A DNA stretch of 64,000 bases from F1-120-MAGs118 sp013360535. GTDB lineage: Bacteria; Planctomycetota; UBA1135; GCA-002686595. The DNA lies in the NCBI GenBank assembly GCA_026647215.1, contig JAPKHC010000034.1, positions 1 through 64,000 on the forward strand, given 5' to 3'. Below, in pieces: positions 56,059-63,724 of the stretch. The notes beneath the pieces were generated by a model. That model ran no database searches and had not been told where the DNA came from. It saw nothing but the letters and a program-made list of their open reading frames with translations. Every line of letters begins with the position of its first letter. Positions within the stretch are counted from its first letter, which is position 1. The translations under genes were made by a program, and so were the position numbers.

Positions 56059-56706
56059 ATGCTCGACACCTTCGGGACCGCCTTCGACAGCGACACGCAA
56101 CTCGACCTCGCGACCGTCTTCCTGCGGCTCGTGCTCGCGCTCGCGCTCGGCATCATCGTCGCGCTCGTGCACCGCCTGACGCGCGAGCGCATCGGTCGCC
56201 AGCCCGATGGCGCGCTCGCCGGCACGCTCGTGATGCTGTGCGTGCTGCTCGCGCTGACCACGATGGTCGTCGGCGACAACGTCGCGCGCGCCTTCAGCAT
56301 CGTCGGCGCGCTCTCGATCGTCCGCTTCCGCACCGTCGTCGAGGACACGCGCGACACGGCCTTCGTCGTGTTCGCCGTCGCCATCGGCCTCGCGGTCGGC
56401 GCCGGATACCTGTGGTTGCCGCTGCTCGCGATCCCGGTCGTCGCGGTCGCGGCGATGCACTCGACCGCCAGCGCGCACCGCATCACCGTGCGCACCGGAA
56501 GCGCTTTCCAGGGCTGGAAGGATGTCGAGCGCGCCTTCACGACCCGCACGCGGCGCTTCCAGTGCACGGGCGCCGGGGCGCGCCGCGGCGGGATCGAGCA
56601 GGACCGGCACTACGACGTCGTGCTGGCCTCCGAGCGCGACCTCGCGCCGCTCCTGGACGAACTTTCCTCCTGCGCGGGCGTGCTCACGGTCGACATCGAC
56701 CGCTGA
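56059..56706 (+). CDS. DUF4956 membrane protein
   Basis: 215 residues, four membrane helices in the first ~130 residues (LATVFLRLVLALALGIIVALVH; LVMLCVLLALTTMVVG; FVVFAVAIGLAVGAGY; LPLLAIPVVAVAAM). The DUF4956 signature is FSIVGALSIVRFRTVVEDTRDTAFVVFAVAIGLAVG. A cytoplasmic C-terminal domain follows (HYDVVLASERDLAPLLDEL). The gene starts 3 bases after the CotH gene. The family co-occurs with CotH and VTC polyphosphate-polymerase domains; biochemical role unknown. Confidence 0.9.
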   Translation: MLDTFGTAFDSDTQLDLATVFLRLVLALALGIIVALVHRLTRERIGRQPDGALAGTLVMLCVLLALTTMVVGDNVARAFSIVGALSIVRFRTVVEDTRDTAFVVFAVAIGLAVGAGYLWLPLLAIPVVAVAAMHSTASAHRITVRTGSAFQGWKDVERAFTTRTRRFQCTGAGARRGGIEQDRHYDVVLASERDLAPLLDELSSCAGVLTVDIDR

Positions 56707-56740
56707 AACGGGCCGTATGGACGCTGCGAAAGCGCACGCC

Positions 56741-56746
56741 TAGGCT
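56741..56746 (+). promoter_or_regulatory. Putative -10 element (TAGGCT)
   Basis: CCTAGGCTC 59 bases before the protease ATG at 56806. It matches the other TAGRCT elements of this window, but here leaves a longer leader. Confidence 0.35.
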
Positions 56747-56805
56747 CGCGCTCCTACCTCCCCGCCCCCCTTCGCCACGCCCGCAACCCTCGCGGGCGAA
56801 CGACC

Positions 56806-58821
56806 ATGCGCCGACTCCTCGTCGCGCTCGCGTTGCTCGCGAGCTTCCTGCCCACGTCCCGCGCCCAGACCTCCCCGGAGTTCAAGGCCGTGATCGAGCG
56901 CTCGATCGACTCGGTCTACATGGTCGGCGTCGTGCGCCGCAACGGCACGGGACCCGAGGTGTTCCAGTTCGTCGGCACCGCGTGGGTGATCGCCGAGGGC
57001 AAGCTCGCGACGAACGCCCACGTGGCCGAGTCGCTGCTCGAGGCCTCGATCGGCAACCGCATCGTCGCGCGGCGCTCCTGGAGCGATCGCGACGAGCTCG
57101 CGCTCAGCCCCGGCTCGATCCGCATCCACCCCGCGTACGTGCCGTGGAACGCGCGGCTCAAGCGCGTGATCGTGCGCCACGACTCCGACCCGACCGCCGC
57201 GCGCTCGATGAACTTCATCCCGATCGCCGACGTCGCGACGGTCGAGGTCGCAGCGGGCGAGACCGCGCCGCCGCTCGTGCTCTCCGATCCCTCGAAGTCG
57301 CAGCCGGGGCTTTCCGAGTCCGTCGTGTACCTCGGCTTCCCGTACGAGAACATCTCGGGCTTCCCGACGCTGCACGCGGTGCCCGGCTACATCACCGCGA
57401 AGACCGACTTCTTCTTCCAGCGCGTGCCGTGGAAGGACAGCTACCTGATCCACTACTGCGGCCCGGTCGTCGGCGGTGCGAGCGGCAGCCCGATCCTCAA
57501 TGCGGCGGGCGAGGTGATCGGCCTGATTTCCGCGGCGGAAAACAACCTTTCGGTCAATGGCGAGCGCACGAGCTTCGGCTTTGCCTACGGCCAGCGCGTC
57601 GACCTCGCGCGCGAGCTGCTGCAGGACGACTTCGCGGCCGTGCAGGCGGCGCGCGACGCCGTGTGGTGCGAGCGGCTCGCGGGGCTGCTCCTGCCGCCGG
57701 ACGAGCTGCTCGAGCAGATGGCCTCGGCGCAGGCGCAGCAGGATGGCATCGCCCACCTCGAGCCCGGCCAGCGCGTGCTGCGCAAGGAAGTGACGGTCGC
57801 GCAGCGCGAGCCGACACGCATCCCCGTGACGGTCGAGGCCGGCCAGCGCTACGGTTTCCTCGCGGCCGCGCACGACGGCTCGAACATCGACACGCAGGTG
57901 ACGATCAAGGCCGATGGCTCGGTGCTCGGCTCCGACGTCGCGCCGGACTACTTCCCCGTGATCTGGCTCGGCCCCTACGACACGAAGCAGACCGTGCAGC
58001 TCGAGATCCACGCCTCCGAGGTGTTGCTGCGCGACACGCAGTGCAGCGTGCACGTGTACCGCTACGAGCCGCAGCTCATCACCGGAACCCTGCAGGACGA
58101 GTCGGGGCCGTTCTTCACGCGTTCGATCTCGTGGACGGGAGAGACCGGCCAGACGCTGTCGTGGCGCTTCGCGGCGAGCCCGGAGTCGTCGGTGATGTTC
58201 TCGGCGACGTCGACCGACGGCTACGACATCGACCTCGCGGTGTTCCTCGACGGCGAGATCCTCGGCTCCGACGAGACGCCCGACAACGTGCCGATCGTGA
58301 TCGTGACGGCGCCGCATGCGGGAGTGCTCGAGCTGCAGCTGCGCGTTCCCGCGGGCACTCCTGAAGGTGCGGCGATCGAGGTCAACGCGCTGCACTTCTC
58401 GGGCCCCAAGCCGGCGCTGTTGCGCGAGGGCGAGGACGTCGGTGCCGAGCATTCCGCCGCGGAACTCTCCGCGATGCTCGACGAGGCGCTAGCCGCAGTG
58501 TGGAACACCGCCGGAGTCACGGGCACGACAGTGCTCGAGGACGTCGTCGCGCTCACCGACGGGATCGAGTTCCAGATCGACGTTCCCGCCGGCCACCTGC
58601 CGGTGCTCGCCGCGGTCGCTCCCAACGGCGAGGACATCGACATGGCACTCGTGCTCGACGGCGAGGTGATCGCGATCGACCAGGAGGAGGACGCGCGGCC
58701 GCTGTGCGCCACCGACCCGGCCGACGTGCCGCGCAAGCTGACGGTGCGAGTCATGTACGCGGCGCCGGACGTGACGATCCCGCAGGTCGCGATCCGCTAC
58801 TGCACCGTCAAGGTGAAGTGA
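56806..58821 (+). CDS. Secreted trypsin-like serine protease with C-terminal PPC-like domains
   Basis: 671 residues with a signal peptide (LLVALALLASFLPTSRAQ). The trypsin-like domain (~25-260) has His72 in ATNAHVAES and Ser226 in GGASGSPIL, where GASGSP replaces the canonical GDSGGP. The catalytic Asp is not obvious; DVATVEV is a candidate. From ~290 three repeats of pre-peptidase-C-like beta sandwich follow, each with GSNIDTQVTIKADGSVLGSD / GYDIDLAVFLDGEILGSDE / GEDIDMALVLDGEVIAID, which look like Asp-rich calcium-binding turns. Probably secreted or surface-bound; substrate unknown. The altered nucleophile motif could mean a changed specificity pocket. Confidence 0.85.
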   Translation: MRRLLVALALLASFLPTSRAQTSPEFKAVIERSIDSVYMVGVVRRNGTGPEVFQFVGTAWVIAEGKLATNAHVAESLLEASIGNRIVARRSWSDRDELALSPGSIRIHPAYVPWNARLKRVIVRHDSDPTAARSMNFIPIADVATVEVAAGETAPPLVLSDPSKSQPGLSESVVYLGFPYENISGFPTLHAVPGYITAKTDFFFQRVPWKDSYLIHYCGPVVGGASGSPILNAAGEVIGLISAAENNLSVNGERTSFGFAYGQRVDLARELLQDDFAAVQAARDAVWCERLAGLLLPPDELLEQMASAQAQQDGIAHLEPGQRVLRKEVTVAQREPTRIPVTVEAGQRYGFLAAAHDGSNIDTQVTIKADGSVLGSDVAPDYFPVIWLGPYDTKQTVQLEIHASEVLLRDTQCSVHVYRYEPQLITGTLQDESGPFFTRSISWTGETGQTLSWRFAASPESSVMFSATSTDGYDIDLAVFLDGEILGSDETPDNVPIVIVTAPHAGVLELQLRVPAGTPEGAAIEVNALHFSGPKPALLREGEDVGAEHSAAELSAMLDEALAAVWNTAGVTGTTVLEDVVALTDGIEFQIDVPAGHLPVLAAVAPNGEDIDMALVLDGEVIAIDQEEDARPLCATDPADVPRKLTVRVMYAAPDVTIPQVAIRYCTVKVK

Positions 58822-58932
58822 GCGATCCGGGAAGCCGCGGGAGCCCGCCGCGCGGACCTTCCCGCCCCCAAGTCGCTGCCCGGGTCGCCCCGACGGCGTT
58901 CCGCAGGCGCTTGTTCCTACGCACTGAGCCCA

Positions 58933-60075
58933 ATGCGGAACGGAACTGGGTCGCCTAGGTTGGGAGCGCTCGCCCTCCGCCGCTCCCCCGCAACTTCATT
59001 GCAATTCCAACGACTTCTCGCGCCCTTCCTCACCCTCGCCCTCGCCGCCTCCGCCCACGCGCAGGCTTGGTTCTACGACCGGCCGCTCAGCCCGAACGGC
59101 GGCACCTTGCGCCAGTCGCAGCTGTGGATCGACCCGACAGGCCAGAACGATTCGGACAACGACTCGATCGCGTGGGAGGACTTCACGCTCCCGCAAAGTC
59201 AGGTGATCACGCACGTGCGCTGGATCGGCGAAGCGGCGCCGCCGCTGGGCTTCCAGATCTCGTTCTTCCATCAGGATCCCGGCACGATCGCCGTGCAGCC
59301 CGACATCGTCGCCGCGGGCAGCGGACCGATCAGTGAGGAGCTCGTGACGGGCTTCACGACCACTCCGGTCGGCAGCCTGTTCCGCTTCGAGGCGCAGCTC
59401 GCGACTCCCGTCTTCGTCGCCGCGAACACGCGCTACTTCCTGTCGGTTGTCGGCCGCACGCCCTACTCGTACGCGAGCTGGCGCTGGGCGCAGGGCACCA
59501 ACGGCACCTCGGGCACGTTCTGGTGGCAGCGCGGCATGCACATGTACTTCATGCTCGCCGACAACCGCGCGATGTCGCTCGGCACGTCGTACCCCGCGTT
59601 CGTCGGCACGGCGACCTGCTCCGGCGACGGCTCGACCGGCACCTGCCCGTGCGGCAACGCGCGCGGTCCCGTCGTCGGCTGCCGCAACTCGACGCGCGAA
59701 GGCGCGGTGCTCGTCGCCACCGGCAGTGCGAGCATCTCCGCCGACGATCTGCTGCTCACCACGCTCGCGATGCCGCGCAACCAGAGCTGCCTGATGTTCG
59801 TGAGCCCCAACGTCATCAACGGCGTGCCCTTCGGCGACGGCCTGCGCTGCCTCACAGGACCGCTCTCGCGCTTTCCGATTCGCAACAGCGGTGCGACGGG
59901 CGTGCTGACCGAAGGCCCGGGGCTCGCGAACTGGTCGCTCACGCACCTCGCCTCGCCCAACCAGTTTCTCGCCGGTCGCACGCTCGGCTTCCAGACCTGG
60001 TACCGCGACACCAACGGCCCCTGCGGGCAACTCACCAACGTCTCGAGCGCACGCGTCGTGACGTTCGCGCCCTGA
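58933..60075 (+). CDS. Secreted beta-rich protein of unknown function
   Basis: Up to 380 residues. The ATG at 58933 gives a long N-terminus; a TTG at 58999 would start directly before the signal peptide (LLAPFLTLALAASAHAQ) and may be the true start. Mature part: TLRQSQLWIDP..DNDSIAWEDFTLPQSQVITHVRWIG, a jelly-roll-like beta domain, then a Cys-rich CSGDGSTGTCPCGN linker. The C-terminal domain (NSCREGAVL-like; here NSTREGAVLVATGSASISADDLLLTT..LGFQTWYRDTNGPCG..NVSSARVVTFAP) is shared by many secreted proteins of this planctomycete-like group. No enzymatic motif. Confidence 0.72.
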   Translation: MRNGTGSPRLGALALRRSPATSLQFQRLLAPFLTLALAASAHAQAWFYDRPLSPNGGTLRQSQLWIDPTGQNDSDNDSIAWEDFTLPQSQVITHVRWIGEAAPPLGFQISFFHQDPGTIAVQPDIVAAGSGPISEELVTGFTTTPVGSLFRFEAQLATPVFVAANTRYFLSVVGRTPYSYASWRWAQGTNGTSGTFWWQRGMHMYFMLADNRAMSLGTSYPAFVGTATCSGDGSTGTCPCGNARGPVVGCRNSTREGAVLVATGSASISADDLLLTTLAMPRNQSCLMFVSPNVINGVPFGDGLRCLTGPLSRFPIRNSGATGVLTEGPGLANWSLTHLASPNQFLAGRTLGFQTWYRDTNGPCGQLTNVSSARVVTFAP

Positions 60076-60084
60076 AACCCGCGT

Positions 60085-61506
60085 TCAGCGCTTGCCGGGC
60101 TGCGGCTTCGACGGGTCGCCGCCGGGCTTCCATTCCGGCGTGAGCTTGCCGCTGGCGAGCGCGTTCACCGCGGGCAGCGAGGCGCGCACGGCCTGCGCCA
60201 TGTGGTCGAGGTCGAGCTTCTCGAGCTCGTCGTCGACGCCGTGGTAGTCCTTGTGGACCTCGGGCTCGTAGGTCGAGAGCGTCTGCGCGACGACGCCGCG
60301 GCGCGCGAAGGCGTAGTTGTCGGAACGCTCGAAGAAGCGCTGCCCGAGGCGCGGGTCGGCGACGACCGGCACACCCAGCGCGCGAAATTCCTCGCCGAGG
60401 TTCGAGCGCTCGTCGCCCGTCAGCCACAGCTTGCCGGCACCGCCGACCATCGAGTCGGGGCGTCCGATCATCTCGTAGTTGAGGTTGCAGACCGTCTTCT
60501 CGAGCGGCACGAGCGGGTGCGCGATGTACCACTCGGTGCCGACGAGCCCGATCTCCTCGCCCGTCGCGAGCAGGAACACGAGCGTGCGCACGGGCTTTTC
60601 CGCCGCCGCGAGCGCCTCCGCGAGCTCGACCACCGCCGCACAGCCCGACGCGTCGTCGTCCGCACCGTTGAACACGCGATCGCCCGCCACGGCCCGTGCC
60701 TCGCTGGCCATTCCGATGTGGTCGTAGTGCGCGCTGAACACGATCGCCTCGTCGGCGAGCGCAGGAATCTCTTTCGTTCCGACGCCACGGAGGACGCCGA
60801 CGACGTTGAACGCCGGCACCTCGACGCGCTCGACGCTGCAATGCACGCGCACGGCCTTGATCTCGCCAGCGCGCAGGAGCTTGAGCACCTCGCCGTGCAC
60901 GCGCAGCTGCCCCGCAGGCTGTTCTTCGGGCTTGCCCGAACGCCGCTCTTCACGCGGCGGTTGGTCGACGACCTTGGTTCCCGGCTTCTCGTTGCCGGGC
61001 GCGATCACGAGCCCGAACCCGACGCCTCCCGTCGGATTGAGCCAGCGCCGCCGGTCCGTCATCGTGCCGTCGAGGAACAGCGCGACCTCGTCGTCCTTGA
61101 AGCCGAGCATCTCCTCGTCCTTCGTCACGACGCGCGCGCGCAAGCGCTTGGTGCTCGGCGCGCCGCCCATCCAGTCGAAGTCGACGCCGGCGACGCACTC
61201 GCGCTCTTTCCCGTCGGCAGTCCACACGCTGAGCCGCGGCACCTCGCGGAACGTCGTGCGCGTCATCGGCATCTTCTGCAGGAAGGTCCCGTCGTCACCG
61301 CCCGGCTTCACACCCGCCTTGGAGAGCGCGTCGGCGAGGAACTTGCCGGCCTTCTCTGCGCCGGGGCTTCCGGTCGCGCGCCCCTCGAGCTCGTCGGAAG
61401 CGAGGAACGCGATCGTGCGCTCGATGTCGGCGCGAGTGATTTCGGGATCCGCCTTGGACTTGTCGTTGGACGGAAGGACAGCGATCAGGAGGGCGGCGAG
61501 GAGCAT
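60085..61506 (-). CDS. M28 family metallopeptidase
   Basis: 473 residues with an N-terminal hydrophobic signal (LLAALLIAVLPS). M28 zinc ligands are visible: SAHYDHIG (His, Asp bridge region), FNGADDDASGCAAVVELAEAL (bridging Asp), LLATGEEIGLVGTEWY (catalytic Glu pair) and HKDYHGVDDELEKLD near the end (last His). A PA-like insert separates N-terminal helices (FLASDELEGRATGSPGAEKAG) from the catalytic core. It should be an extracytoplasmic aminopeptidase. A TAGCCT element lies 8 bases before the start. Confidence 0.92.
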   Translation of the reverse strand: MLLAALLIAVLPSNDKSKADPEITRADIERTIAFLASDELEGRATGSPGAEKAGKFLADALSKAGVKPGGDDGTFLQKMPMTRTTFREVPRLSVWTADGKERECVAGVDFDWMGGAPSTKRLRARVVTKDEEMLGFKDDEVALFLDGTMTDRRRWLNPTGGVGFGLVIAPGNEKPGTKVVDQPPREERRSGKPEEQPAGQLRVHGEVLKLLRAGEIKAVRVHCSVERVEVPAFNVVGVLRGVGTKEIPALADEAIVFSAHYDHIGMASEARAVAGDRVFNGADDDASGCAAVVELAEALAAAEKPVRTLVFLLATGEEIGLVGTEWYIAHPLVPLEKTVCNLNYEMIGRPDSMVGGAGKLWLTGDERSNLGEEFRALGVPVVADPRLGQRFFERSDNYAFARRGVVAQTLSTYEPEVHKDYHGVDDELEKLDLDHMAQAVRASLPAVNALASGKLTPEWKPGGDPSKPQPGKR

Positions 61507-61514
61507 GGCGCCAA

Positions 61515-61520
61515 AGGCTA
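61515..61520 (-). promoter_or_regulatory. Putative -10 element (TAGCCT) for the M28 peptidase
   Basis: On the minus strand TAGCCT ends 8 bases before the ATG at 61504-61506; no ribosome site lies between them. Confidence 0.4.
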
Positions 61521-61543
61521 GCGCCTCGCCCGACAGTCCGCGA

Positions 61544-62002
61544 TCACAGCGGCTTCGCCGACGTCAGGAGCACGAGCGCGAGCGGCAGGCGGGCGGTCCA
61601 GGCGAGCGTGCGGATCCAGTTCGTCGCCACGAGCTTGCGCAACGCGGTTTCGTCGCGTCCGGCGCCGAGGCGTGAATGCAACGGAACCTGCAGGAACGCG
61701 GTGCTCGCCCAGATGAGCCCAAGCAACGCGAGGTTCGCCCACGCGGTCCACGGAACTTCGTCCCACCAGATGCCCGGCACGCACAGAGCGGCGGCCGACA
61801 CGAGCTCGACCCCCATCGCGGGCCCGACGATCGCCGTGATGCGATTGCAGTGCGCGATCTCGTAGGCGCCCCAGCTTCGCTCGCTCACCAGCGCGAGTAG
61901 CGGATAGTGCACGAGCTGGCAGAACCAGATCACGCCGACCATCATGCCCGTCGCCGCGACGTGCGCGTACGGGAGCAGCTCGACCGCTTCCACGGAGCTC
62001 AC
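61544..62002 (-). CDS. Integral membrane protein
   Basis: 152 residues from a GTG at 62000-62002 that overlaps the SOUL gene stop as GTGA. About four hydrophobic helices (HVAATGMMVGVIWFCQLVHYPLLALV; ITAIVGPAMGVELVSAAALCV; WANLALLGLIWASTAFLQVPLH; WTARLPLALVLLTS). Repeated His residues (YAHVAAT, QLVHYP, AHCNRITA, PLHSRL) sit near the ends of helices, a pattern compatible with heme or metal binding, which would fit the neighbouring SOUL protein. Family not recognised. Last gene of the coupled four-gene unit. Confidence 0.75.
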   Translation of the reverse strand: MSSVEAVELLPYAHVAATGMMVGVIWFCQLVHYPLLALVSERSWGAYEIAHCNRITAIVGPAMGVELVSAAALCVPGIWWDEVPWTAWANLALLGLIWASTAFLQVPLHSRLGAGRDETALRKLVATNWIRTLAWTARLPLALVLLTSAKPL

Positions 62003-62757
62003 TTCGTGCGGCGACGCACGGGCACCTGGATCTCGGACCACTTGTCGTCATTCGACTGGTCCGGGCCGTTGTAGAAGAGGCCACGCGGCGCACCGGCGGC
62101 TTCCCACGTGTCGTTCGTCGCGAGCCACGCCGCGAGCTCGCGCGCGGTCTCGTCGGCGCGCTCGAACAGGTACGGGCCCTTGCAGCCCTTCGAGAGCACG
62201 GTGACGGGCTCACGGTCCTCGACCGCGACGTCGCCGTCCTTGCCGATGCTGCCCATCGACGGCTCGCGATAGAGGAACGACATCGTCCAGCCGACGGTCG
62301 AGAGCCGCCCGCGGTTGTCGAAGCCGTCGTAGTCCATCTCGACCGGCGAGGTCATCGCGATCTCGTTGCGCTTGATGTGCTGGAAGAGCGGCCAGAAGCC
62401 GAAGAACATGCCGAAATTCGGGTTCGAGTCGCCGGTGACCTCGGCACGTCGCGCGCGCGGGTAGCGCTTGATCTCGAACGCGCCCGGGGGTGTCGGCGGC
62501 GGATAATCCTGCGGCAGCGCGGTCGTCACGCTGCACGGCCCGAAGCGGTAGACGTCGGCGCCGTCGACGCCGCGGCCGGCGAGCAGCTCGACACGCGCCT
62601 CGAGGTCGCCGCCGACGCGCTCGACACCGACCGCCAGAGGAGCGAGTGGAGCGCCGGCATCCGAGTTCGTCTCGGCGTCCTCGATCGCGTGGTTCGTCGA
62701 GCTGCAGGCCGTGGCGACAAGCCACAGGCCGTAGACAGGCAGGTGCAGGAGCTTCAT
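61999..62757 (-). CDS. SOUL-family heme-binding lipoprotein
   Basis: 252 residues with signal and lipobox (YGLWLVATACSS). The SOUL/HBP fold is seen in AFEIKRYPRARRAEVTG, FWPLFQHIKRNEIAMTSPVEMDY (the conserved IAMTxPV motif), WTMSFLYREPSMGS and VTVLSKGCKGPYLFERADETARELAAWL. SOUL proteins bind heme or other tetrapyrroles; a lipid-anchored periplasmic version could buffer or deliver heme. The start ATG overlaps the stop of the upstream redox gene (ATGA) and its stop overlaps the next start (GTGA), so all are translated together. Confidence 0.9.
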   Translation of the reverse strand: MKLLHLPVYGLWLVATACSSTNHAIEDAETNSDAGAPLAPLAVGVERVGGDLEARVELLAGRGVDGADVYRFGPCSVTTALPQDYPPPTPPGAFEIKRYPRARRAEVTGDSNPNFGMFFGFWPLFQHIKRNEIAMTSPVEMDYDGFDNRGRLSTVGWTMSFLYREPSMGSIGKDGDVAVEDREPVTVLSKGCKGPYLFERADETARELAAWLATNDTWEAAGAPRGLFYNGPDQSNDDKWSEIQVPVRRRTK

Positions 62758-63311
62758 CGGGTGTCTTGGGAGCCCGCGCAGGCGCCGCGGGCGAGAGTGC
62801 AGTAGTCGGGACGGTCCGCGACGTCGCGGTGGCGGTGCTCGCGCACGATGCGACCGCGGTGGATCACGAAGGTGCCGGGCATCTGGAGCGGATCTCCCTG
62901 CGGCCGTCCCACGCCCAGCCCAGCGCCGCCGAGCCAGCGAGGCGCGCCCGCAAGGAATCCCCGCAACCAGACGCGGGGGCCGAAGAGAGTTCGCAACGTG
63001 CCGCGCGGCAGATTCAACGCGCCGTACAGACGTTTCTCGGGGTCGGAGATGCGCGGCAGGTCCGCGAGGCCGTGAGCACCGAGGAACTCGGTGGCCTCGG
63101 GCTCGCTCGCGAGGTGCACGAGCACGATGCCCACCCCGGCGGCCTCGATTTCCTTGCGCCTCGCACGGAGGTCGCTCACCGCCTCGCGGCAGAACGTTCA
63201 GCCGAAATGCCGCAGCAGCACGACGAGCCGCGGCTGGGCGTCGCTCAGCGCCGCCAGCGTCTCGCCCGACTGCGTACGGGCCTCCTCGAGCGCCTGGCGC
63301 AGCTCCGTCAC
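62754..63311 (-). CDS. AhpC/TSA-2-like thioredoxin-fold protein with in-frame UGA, probable selenoprotein
   Basis: 185 residues if the UGA at 63198-63200 is read as selenocysteine (Sec38). The GTG at 63309-63311 overlaps the upstream stop (GTGA). Reading straight through gives LVVLLRHFG-U-TFCREAVSDLRARRKEIEAAGV, continuing as a normal PxL2/AhpC-TSA_2 protein (LVHLASEPEATEFLGAHGL, FVIHRGRIVREHRHRDVADRPDY). Relatives have RHFGCxFCRE here, so UGA replaces exactly the catalytic Cys, giving UxxC with Cys41. Frame and similarity continue on both sides. A SECIS-like hairpin follows the UGA. Expected role: peroxide or disulfide reduction. A C-to-A sequencing error (TGC to TGA) is the alternative. Confidence 0.82.
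63164..63188 (-). promoter_or_regulatory. Putative bacterial SECIS hairpin
   Basis: Starting 9 bases after the UGA the mRNA can fold as a 7-bp stem with one bulged C: CGCGAGG (63182-63188) pairs with CCUCcGUG (63164-63171). The 10-base loop is CGGUGAGCGA, with G at the second position. The loop begins 16 bases after the UGA, within the range known for bacterial SECIS elements. Folded by hand only. Confidence 0.5.
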
Positions 63312-63715
63312 GACTGTCGCTCCCGCGCGGCCCGGCGCGCATCGAACAGGATCCACCCGAACGGGATCCACCACACGAGGTCGTTGGTGAGGAGCGTCTT
63401 GCCCATCGAGAGCGGCAGCAGGTCTTGCGACAGCGCGAGCGCGAAGCCGATCGGACCGAAGACCTTGCCGAGCAGTCCGACGAGCACGATCGGCCAGTGG
63501 CGCAGCGGATCACGCGCGGCGGCGAGGTAGCCGATGCCCCACACGAGCACGAACATTCCGATGCAGCCCCAGAGCTGCTCCTCGAGCGTCGTCGTCACCG
63601 CGAGACCGAGCCACTCGAGCGTCGCCCGCGGCGCGAACACCACGAGCGCACCCCATGCGAGGTTGTAGAGCCCCGCGAGGACGAGCGTCGTGCGTTGCCA
63701 GCCGCGTGAGTTCAC
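63308..63715 (-). CDS. Small integral membrane protein
   Basis: 135 residues from a GTG at 63713-63715, with four hydrophobic helices (LVLAGLYNLAWGALVVFAP; LWGCIGMFVLVWGIGYLAAA; WPIVLVGLLGKVFGPIGFALAL; DLVWWIPFGWILF). First gene of the coupled unit leading to the UGA-containing redox protein; members of this size often sit beside AhpC/TSA-2 genes. A TAACGT -10-like element lies just upstream and overlaps the folE stop. Family not named with certainty; function unknown. Confidence 0.78.
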   Translation of the reverse strand: MNSRGWQRTTLVLAGLYNLAWGALVVFAPRATLEWLGLAVTTTLEEQLWGCIGMFVLVWGIGYLAAARDPLRHWPIVLVGLLGKVFGPIGFALALSQDLLPLSMGKTLLTNDLVWWIPFGWILFDARRAARERQS

Positions 63716-63724
63716 GGGGAGACG

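Noticed and set aside
58840..58875. Imperfect hairpin after the serine protease gene as a terminator
   Set aside because: Stem is interrupted and no U-run follows, so support is too weak.
63201..63311. Reading the UGA at 63198 as a true stop, giving a 37-residue peptide plus a separate downstream gene
   Set aside because: The fold and catalytic motif run continuously across the codon, and the downstream part has no own start signal before residue ~47 of the family.
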